DNA of 7,511 nucleotides, from NCBI GenBank assembly GCA_945873675.1, contig CAMCEP010000133.1:1-7511 (forward strand). The letters are read 5' to 3'. The position numbers and the translations under genes were made by a program. Under the pieces are notes generated by a model that had not been told where the DNA came from, did no database searches, and was given only the letters and a program-made list of their open reading frames with translations. The stretch comes from Asaia bogorensis (lineage in GTDB: Bacteria; Pseudomonadota; Alphaproteobacteria; Acetobacterales; Acetobacteraceae). Below, piece after piece: positions 1 through 6,534 of this stretch (the first letter of the stretch is position 1; every line of letters starts with the position of its first letter).

Positions 1-53
1 GCTTCACGCATCTTGAATGACCCGCGTGAAATCTTCCAGCCACGGAAGCGTGA

Positions 54-1259
54 TCAACCAAGCGGCAGGCCCCCGCCCCTGGGGACAAAGTCCACGCGCC
101 AAGCCTCAGCTTCCACGCCTTCAGCATAGAACAGCCCGAACAGGACCGCCAGCTTTCCCTTTTCATCCCAAAGCGCTGGCAGGGCGCGGAGAGCCGTCAG
201 CGGGATGGAGGCTCGGCCTCGGAAATCCGCCGCCGCCGCGCCAAGCGCTGCGCAACTCCAGCCAGGGCGCGCCGGGCCGCTCAGCAGAAACCGCCCATCC
301 CATAGGAAGGGCGGCACCAAGGGCTGGGCCGGGGCAATCAGACCAGGGTCGCGCACCACCAGCCAGCGCCCGCCCGCGCCGGGGCGCACCCAGGCGCCGG
401 CCAGGCTTCCCCCGCCTCGGGCGATCAGCGCCGCCGTGGCCGGGATAGGCACCGGCCAAGCAGCCCCGCCAATCAGGCCGATCAGGCGGGCCAGCGCCAC
501 AATGCCGGGCGCATCATCACCCAGCGCCTTGGGGAGGACCCAGGCGTAACCCTCTGGCCGGATTTCTGCCGCCGCCGCCAAGCGCGCCAATAATTCGGCT
601 TGCTGCCGGGTGCGGCGTTGCGCGAAAGCCTCTGCCGCCTCTGCCAGGGCGCGGACCCCCTCACCTGCCCCATCCGGGTCACCCAGCGCCTGCCGAAGCC
701 GAATGCGCGCAAAGCGCGGATTATCATTGGATGGGTCACGCACCGGCGTAAGGCCAGCAGCGGCCACCACCGCTTCCAATTGGGCTGGGGCAAAGCTCAG
801 CAAAGGACGCAGCAGCAGGCATTCCGGCAAGGCCCGCAGCGACGCCATGGCAGCCAACCCAGCCGCGCCACTGCCGCGCAAGGCCCGAAAGGCCAGGGTT
901 TCAGCCTGATCACCACGATGATGGCCAAGCAATAGCCAGGGGCAGCCGTGGCGCGCGGCGGCTTCGGTCAGCGCCGCAAGCCGCGCAGTTCGGGCACGTT
1001 CCTGGATCCGCGCGCCGGTGGGCAGGCCAAGACGCAGGCATTCCGACACAATCCCGACGCTCGCCAACAATGCCAGAACGTGATCGGCCTCGGCCCCGCT
1101 TTCCGGCCTCAGCCCATGATCCGCGACCAGGGCGAGCAATCGCCCACCCCGCGCCGCCACCCAATCCCGCGCAAGCAAGGCAGCCGCAAGGCTATGCGGC
1201 CCACCGGAAACCGCCACGGCAAGGCAGGGCGCCGCGCCAAATGGCCCAAGCGGCGCCAT
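54..1259 (-). CDS. tilS: TilS, tRNA(Ile)-lysidine synthetase
   Basis: TilS uses ATP to attach lysine to C34 of tRNA-Ile(CAU), so that it reads AUA instead of AUG. From the ATG at 1259 the protein has 401 residues (E. coli 432). The N-terminal PP-loop ATPase shows AVSGGPHSLAAALL (residues 16-29), DHGLRPES (47-54), LGHHRGDQAET (111-121), LRGSGAAGLAAM (127-138) and DPSNDNPRFARIRLR (175-189), all hallmark blocks of the family. Two deviations stand out: the PP-loop normally reads SGGxDS but has His22 here, and HxxDDQAET has Gly116 at the first Asp. The C-terminal half is weakly conserved, as usual, and reaches a normal-looking end (WRVDFVPRGGG). The true start may be upstream: in-frame sequence from CTG at 1298 (LTPPVSRAEFAAAM) looks like TilS. 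No clear ribosome binding site is seen for either. AUA codons in tolB and ruvB argue that the function is needed. Confidence 0.93.
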   Translation of the reverse strand: MAPLGPFGAAPCLAVAVSGGPHSLAAALLARDWVAARGGRLLALVADHGLRPESGAEADHVLALLASVGIVSECLRLGLPTGARIQERARTARLAALTEAAARHGCPWLLLGHHRGDQAETLAFRALRGSGAAGLAAMASLRALPECLLLRPLLSFAPAQLEAVVAAAGLTPVRDPSNDNPRFARIRLRQALGDPDGAGEGVRALAEAAEAFAQRRTRQQAELLARLAAAAEIRPEGYAWVLPKALGDDAPGIVALARLIGLIGGAAWPVPIPATAALIARGGGSLAGAWVRPGAGGRWLVVRDPGLIAPAQPLVPPFLWDGRFLLSGPARPGWSCAALGAAAADFRGRASIPLTALRALPALWDEKGKLAVLFGLFYAEGVEAEAWRVDFVPRGGGLPLG

Positions 1260-1328
1260 GGCGGCTGCGAATTCGGCGCGACTGACCGGCGGGGTCAGCG
1301 CAGGAAAGGGCTTATCCCCATGCCGGGC

Positions 1329-2177
1329 TTACCGGCATTGCGCGCGGCGACGGCTATCGGCAGCGCGTTCTGCCTGCGGGCCAGACAGGTTCGGGAAGTT
1401 GGAGCGTAGATTATCCAAGGTCTCGCAGGCTTCACGCCTGGCGCCAAAGCCCTGAAAGGCATTGGCCAAGCCGACCATCGCTTCTGGCGCACGGGCACCC
1501 TGGCGATTGCGGCTATAGGCCTCATCATAGGCAAGGGCGGCATTCTGGAAATCCCGCTTGCCCATCAGCGCATCGCCCAACAGCAAGGACGCATCCTGGG
1601 CACGGGCACCGGGGCGGGCGCGGATCGCTTCCCGCGCGGCGGCTTCGGCTGTCGGGAAGTCGCGCTGCGCTAGCGCTGCGCGGCCATCCGCAATGGCCTT
1701 ATCAACGGTTCGGGGGGCGCTGGAGGGTGCCGGGCTGGCCGGAGCTGGCTGAGCTTGCGCCGCCGGCCCCGGCTGAGGAGGGCGCGGGGCGGCCGGCCGG
1801 CCAGCCCCTTTCTCCAGGGACTGCAAGCGGAAATCCAAATCGCCGCGCAGCTTTTCCACCTCGGCGCGCACCTGCCGATCATTATTGTCAGCAACATCAA
1901 GACGCCCGCGCAGGCGGCGGTTTTCTTCCTCAAGCTCCTGCACACGACCCAGCAATTGCTGCACCAGATCGCCCGAAGCAGCAGAACCTCGCGAAGGCGC
2001 GCTTGGCGCGGCCACGGCCCCGCCACGGCGAACCGCCTCAAGCTCGCGCCGCAAATCCAAAATCTGGTTTTGCAGCGCAATCCCTTCGCGGCTTTCAACC
2101 TGCGCCTGGACCGGGGCAGAAAAAGCCAGCCCAAGACCCAAAAGCATGACCCGGAAACCGAGGCGGGAGTTCGTCAT
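1329..2177 (-). CDS. cpoB: CpoB (YbgF), periplasmic coiled-coil/TPR coordinator of Tol-Pal and cell-wall synthesis
   Basis: In E. coli CpoB binds TolA and PBP1B and tunes peptidoglycan synthesis to outer-membrane constriction. The 282-residue product has a Sec signal peptide (residues 1-25, ending SAPVQA). Coiled coil follows, at about 34-50 (ILDLRRELEAVRR) and 68-122 (RVQELEEENRRLRGRL), of the type that trimerises in this family. A Pro/Ala-rich linker covers 125-157. TPR-like helices run from 158 to the end, with GRAALAQRDFPTAEAAAREA, LLGDALMGKRDFQNAALAYDEA and the family-typical EACETLDNLRSNFP. The TPR array is short and lacks the YWLGE motif in its usual form. ATG at 2177 is preferred; a TTG two codons upstream (2183) is also possible, and neither has a clear ribosome binding site. 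The TAA stop is in the same frame as tilS. The position after pal supports the call. Confidence 0.93.
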   Translation of the reverse strand: MTNSRLGFRVMLLGLGLAFSAPVQAQVESREGIALQNQILDLRRELEAVRRGGAVAAPSAPSRGSAASGDLVQQLLGRVQELEEENRRLRGRLDVADNNDRQVRAEVEKLRGDLDFRLQSLEKGAGRPAAPRPPQPGPAAQAQPAPASPAPSSAPRTVDKAIADGRAALAQRDFPTAEAAAREAIRARPGARAQDASLLLGDALMGKRDFQNAALAYDEAYSRNRQGARAPEAMVGLANAFQGFGARREACETLDNLRSNFPNLSGPQAERAADSRRRAQCR

Positions 2178-2188
2178 GGTCAATAAGC

Positions 2189-2208
2189 GGCGCGGCCGAA
2201 ACCGCGCC
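2189..2208 (-). other. Strong hairpin in the pal-cpoB gap
   Basis: A perfect 7-bp inverted repeat, GGCGCGG and CCGCGCC around the loop TTTCGG on the minus strand, fills half of the 37-nt gap between the pal stop and the cpoB ATG. No T run follows, so it is not a convincing intrinsic terminator. It could act in mRNA 3'-end protection or processing, or reduce cpoB translation. No clear Shine-Dalgarno sequence is visible between it and the cpoB start. Structure is seen; function is inferred. Confidence 0.45.
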
Positions 2209-2214
2209 CTTTCC

Positions 2215-2679
2215 TTACTGCACCACGGTCACGGCGCGGCGGTTCTGCGCCCAAGAACCTTCATCGGAACCAAGCGACGCCGGCTGGTCCTTACCGAAGG
2301 AGATAGTGGAAACCCGTGCCGGATTCACGCCACCCGCAACCAAGGCATCGCGCGCCGCATTGGCACGGCGCTGCCCAATCGCCAGGTTGTATTCGCGCGT
2401 GCCGCGTTCATCCGCATGGCCCTGCACCTGCACCCGCACTTCCGGATAGCGGCCCATCCATTCCGCCTGACGCTGCATCACCGGGCGCTGATCGGCGCGG
2501 ATATTGCTGCGATCATAATCGAAGAACACGCGATCACCGACATTGGCGACCAGATCTTCCTGGCTGCCGGGGCGGATATTGCCGGCGCCCATGCCGGCGC
2601 CCGTGCTGCTGCTGGAATCCGTGTTGGAGCAGGCGGCGAGTAGCGCAAGGCTCGCAATACCAAGGAATTTCAACTTCAT
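2215..2679 (-). CDS. pal: Pal, peptidoglycan-associated outer-membrane lipoprotein
   Basis: Pal is anchored in the outer membrane by its lipid, binds diaminopimelate in peptidoglycan, and exchanges partners between TolB and the wall. The 154-residue precursor (E. coli 173) has a lipoprotein signal MKLKFLGIASLALLAAC. Its lipobox LAAC puts the lipid on Cys17. Ser18 at +2 does not signal inner-membrane retention. A Ser/Gly linker (18-33) precedes the OmpA-like domain. VFFDYDRSNI is at 51-60, and GHADERGTREYNLAIGQRRAN spans 87-107 in place of the E. coli GHADERGTPEYN...GERRAN. D90 and R105 match the peptidoglycan-contacting Asp and Arg of the OmpA-like family. QNRRAVTVV closes the fold, as in E. 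coli KNRRAV. The ATG has a good ribosome binding site. Identification is secure. Confidence 0.98.
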   Translation of the reverse strand: MKLKFLGIASLALLAACSNTDSSSSTGAGMGAGNIRPGSQEDLVANVGDRVFFDYDRSNIRADQRPVMQRQAEWMGRYPEVRVQVQGHADERGTREYNLAIGQRRANAARDALVAGGVNPARVSTISFGKDQPASLGSDEGSWAQNRRAVTVVQ

Positions 2680-2685
2680 GACCGG

Positions 2686-2694
2686 TTTCCTTTC
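2686..2694 (-). promoter_or_regulatory. Ribosome binding site of pal
   Basis: The minus strand reads GAAAGGAAA, with AAGGA at 2692-2688, eight bases before the pal ATG. It lies at the end of the 89-nt tolB-pal gap and gives pal independent translation initiation. Confidence 0.7.
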
Positions 2695-2768
2695 AGGAAA
2701 AACGTAACTTTGTGCGGTGCGGTAAAGGCTCGATGCGCTGCGGTCAAGCCAAAACCTGATGAAAACCT

Positions 2769-4124
2769 TCAGGAAAGCATGGGCGACCAGGTCGGATCGG
2801 TCGCATCGGTTGGCGTTGGCAAGGGCCGTTCATTGAAGCCCGCAATGTCTATGGTGTGGATGCGCGCCGAAAAGCCGCCACCGCGCGTATCTGTGGCGCG
2901 GGTTTCCCGGCCAAAGACCAGCATGCGGCCATTCGGCGCGAAGCTTGGCGCTTCCATCTTCCAGCCCTCGGACAGGATGCGTTCGCCCGATCCATCGGGG
3001 CGCATCACACCAATGGCGAAATTGCCGCCGCCGAAGCGGGTGAAGGCAATCAAATCGCCGCGTGGCGACCAGACCGGTGTGGCGTAGCGCCCGCGGCCGA
3101 AGGAAATGCGCCGAATGCCGCCGCCATTCGCATCCATCACGTAAAGCTGCTGATCGCCACCACGGTCGGAATTGAACACGATCTGCGTGCCATCGGGCGA
3201 ATAGCACGGGCTGACATCAAGTGCGCTGCCGCTCGTAAGCTGCCTTTCGCGTCGGCTCGCCAAATCCACAGCAAAGATATTCGCATCAGCCCCGCGCATG
3301 GCGGAAAGCACCACCGAACGCCCGTCAGGTGCGAAGCGTGGTGACAATGTCATGCCCGGAAAATTGCCAAGCGCCTGCTGGCCGCGCGTATTCAAATCAA
3401 ACAAGACAACGCGCGGCTGCTGCCGATCCTGATAGGACATGAAAGCAACGCGATCAGCGGCCGGATGAAAGCGCGGCGTAAGCGCGGACTCGCGCCCATC
3501 GGTCAGGAAGGCGTTGTTTTCGCCATCCTGATCCATGATCGCAAGTCGGCGCAGCCTGCGATCACGCGGGCCAGATTCCGCGATATAAACAATGCGTGTG
3601 TCGAAATAGCCTTTCTCGCCCAGCAATCTTTCATAGATCGCATCAGAGATCAGATGCGCGATCCGCCGCCAATTGCCAGTTGGAGCGGTGAAGGCCGTGC
3701 CCTGCAACCGGGTCTCTGGCAGGATATCCCAAAGCAGGAATTCCACACGCAAATTGCCGCCCTGCACATCCGCGCGCCCTGTCGCCAGCGCCTGCGCGCC
3801 AATCACGCGCCAATCCTGAAACCGCGGGGTCTGCGCCGCGCCCTCCGGTGTTTGAATAAAAGCCTGACGCTGTATGGGGCGGAACAGGCCGGAATTGCGC
3901 AAATTATCCTGCACCACGCGCGCGACATCTCGCCCGAAACGCTGGCCATCACCAGTACCCGCGAAATCCGGAATGGCGATCGGGATCGGGTTTGTTCGCG
4001 CGCGCGTGATGTCAATCACCGCCCCTTGCGCAAAGGCCGCATCCGGTGCCCCCGCAAGCGCCGAGACCGTCACCGCGCCCGCGGCACCAAGCAGAAGGGA
4101 GCGTCTAGTTGTCATGCCCATCAT
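2769..4124 (-). CDS. tolB: TolB, periplasmic beta-propeller of the Tol-Pal system
   Basis: TolB binds Pal or, through its N-terminus, TolA, passing the pulling force to the outer membrane. The 451 residues (E. coli 430) begin with a signal peptide containing TTRRSLLLGAAG and a cleavage site after AFA (residue 32). The paired arginines resemble a Tat signal. An alpha/beta domain follows (PIPIAIPDFAGTGDG, residues 46-60). Then come TolB/PD40 propeller repeats from about residue 205, seen as SPRFAPDGRSVVLSAMRG, SPCYSPDGTQIVFNSDRGG, TPVWSPRGDLIAFTRFGG and APSFAPNGRMLVFGRET. The protein ends in DATDPTWSPMLS. Three ATGs compete (4124, 4121, 4115). The third gives a compact signal beginning MTTRR and sits better behind a weak CGGG, so 4115 is equally credible. 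Two AUA isoleucine codons occur (residues 84 and 425 counted from 4124). The tolA stop is 7 nt upstream. Identification is secure. Confidence 0.97.
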   Translation of the reverse strand: MMGMTTRRSLLLGAAGAVTVSALAGAPDAAFAQGAVIDITRARTNPIPIAIPDFAGTGDGQRFGRDVARVVQDNLRNSGLFRPIQRQAFIQTPEGAAQTPRFQDWRVIGAQALATGRADVQGGNLRVEFLLWDILPETRLQGTAFTAPTGNWRRIAHLISDAIYERLLGEKGYFDTRIVYIAESGPRDRRLRRLAIMDQDGENNAFLTDGRESALTPRFHPAADRVAFMSYQDRQQPRVVLFDLNTRGQQALGNFPGMTLSPRFAPDGRSVVLSAMRGADANIFAVDLASRRERQLTSGSALDVSPCYSPDGTQIVFNSDRGGDQQLYVMDANGGGIRRISFGRGRYATPVWSPRGDLIAFTRFGGGNFAIGVMRPDGSGERILSEGWKMEAPSFAPNGRMLVFGRETRATDTRGGGFSARIHTIDIAGFNERPLPTPTDATDPTWSPMLS

Positions 4125-4131
4125 CCCGAAT

Positions 4132-5154
4132 TCAGCGCACCAGCCCGCGCGGGCTGAAGCGAAAAGTGGAAGCCATCACCGTTTGCAGTTTATCGGCAGG
4201 CACCTTCAGCGGATTACACGCAGGCGCTAATAAAGCACGCCGCGCCGATTCGAATACAGACCGCACACGTGGATCGGTCGGCATATTCCCCGCCGGCACC
4301 ACATTGCGGACATTGCCCTGGCCATCAAGCTGTACACGCAATTCAACCGTGATGTCCTGAAGCCCAAGCATACCGGAATCCACATTCCAGCATTCCGCCA
4401 CCTGATCCGCGAGGCCACGAATCTCACCCTGCGTCAGCGCTGCCGTGCCGGTCGGCGAACCGCCCCCCTGGCGCGGCGCGCCGGAAGGATTGGGCCGCGC
4501 TGTCGGCGCGCGATCCTGCTGCTGAGCGTTGCGCAACCGCTCCAGCGTATTCTGCACTGATGAGCTGTTTTCCTGCGGCCGTGCCACGGGCGGTGTCTGC
4601 CCAGTGCCCGCCTGACGCGATGGCTCAGGCGGCGGCGGCACCGGGGGCGGCGGCAAGGGCAAGGGCGGTTCCGGGCGCGGCGGCTGTGCCGCCTGTTGCC
4701 GCGGCGGTGTTGGCTGTTGCGTTGGCGTCTGCGGCGTCACGCGGGGCGCGGGCGAAGGCTCTGGGCTTGGCGCGGGCGCCGGCGCGGGTGGGGTTGGTGG
4801 CGCCGGGCTTGGCGGCGCTGGCGTCGGCGCAGCAGCCGGCGCCGGCGGCGGGGGTGGTGGTGGCGGCGGTGGCTCAGGCGGCGCATTGCGCGGTGGCTCA
4901 GGCGCAGGCGGTTCGGGCGTGGGCGGCGCCGGATTGGGGGTGGAGGTCTGCGCCGGCACCGGAGAAGGCGTATCGGCGCGCGCCATCTGCGCCGGGCCAG
5001 GGGCCACAAGCTCCACCGCGATCCCCTGTTCCTGCGGTTCAGGAATGGAACGCGCAAGCGAGAACAAGGCCCCGATGGCCAGCAGCGCGACATGCAGCCC
5101 CGCCGAGACCATCAGCCATTTGTTCAGGCGCTTATCGGGCTGGGCCCGGGGCAA
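4132..5154 (-). CDS. tolA: TolA, trans-periplasmic energy transducer with proline-rich middle domain
   Basis: TolA is anchored in the inner membrane with TolQR and reaches across the periplasm to TolB and Pal. Of 340 residues, 1-12 are cytoplasmic. Residues 13-34 are one membrane helix with S17, H21 and S32 at positions of the TolA/TonB SHLS motif; the Leu position is Gly28. Residues 51-190 are extremely rich in Pro and Ala, with ten consecutive prolines at 95-104. This replaces the long Ala/Lys/Glu helix of enterobacterial TolA. Residues 240-340 form the TonB-like C-terminal domain, with QVAECWNVDSG, VELRVQLDGQGNV, SARRALLAPACNPLK and STFRF. Cys255 and Cys313 could form a disulfide, at positions that appear different from E. 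coli. The TTG start is supported by a strong ribosome binding site. The stop lies 7 nt before tolB. A TonB paralogue is an alternative by architecture, but the position between tolR and tolB settles TolA. Confidence 0.94.
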   Translation of the reverse strand: MPRAQPDKRLNKWLMVSAGLHVALLAIGALFSLARSIPEPQEQGIAVELVAPGPAQMARADTPSPVPAQTSTPNPAPPTPEPPAPEPPRNAPPEPPPPPPPPPPAPAAAPTPAPPSPAPPTPPAPAPAPSPEPSPAPRVTPQTPTQQPTPPRQQAAQPPRPEPPLPLPPPPVPPPPEPSRQAGTGQTPPVARPQENSSSVQNTLERLRNAQQQDRAPTARPNPSGAPRQGGGSPTGTAALTQGEIRGLADQVAECWNVDSGMLGLQDITVELRVQLDGQGNVRNVVPAGNMPTDPRVRSVFESARRALLAPACNPLKVPADKLQTVMASTFRFSPRGLVR

Positions 5155-5159
5155 GGCTC

Positions 5160-5166
5160 TCTCCTT
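5160..5166 (-). promoter_or_regulatory. Ribosome binding site deciding the TTG start of tolA
   Basis: The minus strand reads AAGGAGA in the 21-nt tolR-tolA gap, followed by five bases and TTG at 5154-5152. The first in-frame ATG is codon 15, inside the membrane segment. The TTG is therefore the likely start. Confidence 0.8.
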
Positions 5167-5175
5167 CCCCGGCCT

Positions 5176-5724
5176 TCAGCGGGGTGGCTGGGCAGGGCGA
5201 TTAGGCGCAGCAGGCGGCGCTGCCGGGCGCGCGGGCTGGGTCGCCGGCCTGCCAGCCGGGGGCGCTGCCGCACCAGGGCGCGGCCCGCCTGGCTGTTCCG
5301 CCAGCAAGGCCACGCGCGTGAAGCCCGCACCGGCGATAGTGCCCATCACCTCCATGACCTGACCATAGGAAATGGCCTTGTCGCCACGGACAAAAATCCG
5401 CCGCTCTGGCGCGCCTTGCGGCTGTTCACGCATGATCGCTTGCAGGCGCGGCACCAGCCCATCCAAAGGCACTTCCGTTTCCTGCAAGAAAATCTTGCCC
5501 TCAGGGTTCACCGTAATGGTCAGCGGCTCCGTTTCCTGATTGAGCGGCTGGGCAGTGGTTTTCGGCAAATCCACCGGCACGCCCACCGTCATCAGCGGTG
5601 CCGCGACCATGAAAATGATCAGCAGCACCAGCATCACATCCACCAGCGGTGTGACGTTGATTTCCGCCATCGGACGATAACGCGAACGCCCCGAAGCCCG
5701 CCCGCCTGAAAGGGATGCCGCCAT
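5176..5724 (-). CDS. tolR: TolR, ExbD-family stator subunit with proline-rich C-terminal tail
   Basis: TolR dimers sit inside the TolQ pentamer. The single membrane helix carries the proton-binding aspartate, and the periplasmic domain contacts peptidoglycan. The 182-residue protein starts with a basic cytoplasmic segment. The diagnostic AEINVTPLVDVMLVLLIIF follows at residues 20-38, with D29 equivalent to E. coli D23. Next comes the ExbD/TolR periplasmic fold (about 49-143), including LTITVNPEGKIFL and RRIFVRGDKAISYGQV. Residues 146-182 are an unusual tail made almost only of Pro, Ala, Arg, Gly and Gln, making the protein about 40 residues longer than E. coli TolR (142). ATG at 5724 follows the tolQ stop by 3 nt, with GGCGGA (5737-5732) 7 nt upstream inside tolQ, so the two are translationally linked. 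Identification is secure; the role of the tail is unknown. Confidence 0.97.
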   Translation of the reverse strand: MAASLSGGRASGRSRYRPMAEINVTPLVDVMLVLLIIFMVAAPLMTVGVPVDLPKTTAQPLNQETEPLTITVNPEGKIFLQETEVPLDGLVPRLQAIMREQPQGAPERRIFVRGDKAISYGQVMEVMGTIAGAGFTRVALLAEQPGGPRPGAAAPPAGRPATQPARPAAPPAAPNRPAQPPR

Positions 5725-5727
5725 GGC

Positions 5728-6474
5728 TTATTCCGCCGCCTGGTTCGGGCTGCGCGGCCCACCATCATTTGCCGCCGCTTCCGTCTGGCGCGACAGGATG
5801 GCACCGAATTCGGTTGCGAAACCTTCAAGCCGCGCAGCAAAACGCGCCAAATCCGTGTTGATCTTATTATAGGCCAACACCGCCGGGATCGCCGCGATCA
5901 GGCCAATCGCTGTCGCAAACAAAGCTTCCGCAATCCCCGGCGCCACCACGGCCAAATTCGTATTCTGCATGCCCGCAATGGCCGAGAAGGAATTCATGAT
6001 CCCCCAAACCGTGCCGAACAAGCCAACAAACGGCCCGACCGAACCGACAGAAGCCAGAAACACCATCCAGCGTTCCAGCCTTTCCATCTCTCGCCCAATC
6101 GTGACCCCCATGGCGCGTTCCACGCGTTCCTTGGCACCGCCAAGCACATTGGCCCGGCCCGCACTACGGCGCCATTCGCGCATCGCCGCGCCAAACACCG
6201 CCGCCAGCGGATGCGTCGGCTGCTCCCCTTCGCGCGTGTAAAGCTCATCCAGGCTGCCGCCGGACCAGAAGCGATCCTCAAACCCATCCGCCGCCTTATT
6301 GATGCGCCTGATGGCAACAACCTTTTCAAACACCACCGCCCAGACCCAAATACTGGCGAGCAGCAGGCCGATCATCACGCCTTTGACGACCCAATCCGCT
6401 TGCAGGAACAAGCCCCAAAGCGACAAATCATGGGCCGCCTGCCCAAGCGCCTGAGTGGTCACGCTACGATCCAC
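5728..6474 (-). CDS. tolQ: TolQ, proton-channel stator subunit of the Tol-Pal system
   Basis: TolQ (ExbB/MotA family) forms the inner-membrane pentamer that with TolR converts proton flow into movement of TolA. The 248-residue product is near the usual 225-240. Three membrane segments appear in the expected order: about residues 28-49 (start DWVVKGVMIGLLL), 137-159 (VFLASVGSVGPFVGLFGT) and 174-202 (PGIAEALFATAIGLIAAIPA). A large cytoplasmic loop separates the first two. Thr155 in GTVWGIMNSF and Thr188 in ALFATAIGL match the polar pore residues of E. coli TolQ (T145, T178). The start is the GTG at 6474, set by a strong ribosome binding site. The open frame continues upstream, but that part is Cys/Arg-rich and does not resemble TolQ. 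The stop lies 3 nt before the tolR ATG. Identification is secure. Confidence 0.97.
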   Translation of the reverse strand: MDRSVTTQALGQAAHDLSLWGLFLQADWVVKGVMIGLLLASIWVWAVVFEKVVAIRRINKAADGFEDRFWSGGSLDELYTREGEQPTHPLAAVFGAAMREWRRSAGRANVLGGAKERVERAMGVTIGREMERLERWMVFLASVGSVGPFVGLFGTVWGIMNSFSAIAGMQNTNLAVVAPGIAEALFATAIGLIAAIPAVLAYNKINTDLARFAARLEGFATEFGAILSRQTEAAANDGGPRSPNQAAE

Positions 6475-6480
6475 GCCACA

Positions 6481-6488
6481 TCTCCTTC
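6481..6488 (-). promoter_or_regulatory. Ribosome binding site deciding the tolQ start
   Basis: The minus strand reads GAAGGAGA, a near-perfect Shine-Dalgarno sequence, followed by six bases and the GTG at 6474-6472. An ATG at 6480-6478 immediately after it is in another frame and meets a stop after five codons. The GTG is therefore the credible tolQ start. Confidence 0.85.
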
Positions 6489-6534
6489 GCCCCCAACAGG
6501 ACGATTGCCGGCAGCCAAAGCCACCCGAAACTAC

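Noticed and set aside
1..53. Small inverted repeats after tilS (TTCACGC 3-9 with GCGTGAA 24-30; CACG/CGTG at 41-52) and a possible start ATG at 11-9
   Set aside because: Stems are short with no T run, and too few codons are visible to identify a gene. ftsH is expected downstream by synteny but cannot be seen.
17..2681. Several long plus-strand open frames opposite tilS, cpoB and pal, with more opposite the tol genes
   Set aside because: They are antisense shadows in GC-rich DNA: Arg/Pro/Ala-rich, no recognisable motifs, no ribosome binding sites, and they lie fully opposite well-identified genes.
2755..2773. CCTGA/TCAGG inverted repeat at the tolB stop
   Set aside because: Only 5 bp with a 9-nt loop and no following T run; within chance expectation.
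4841..4872. GGC/GGT-rich tract on the plus strand, possible simple repeat or quadruplex element
   Set aside because: It is the coding sequence for the TolA polyproline run, so protein composition explains it.
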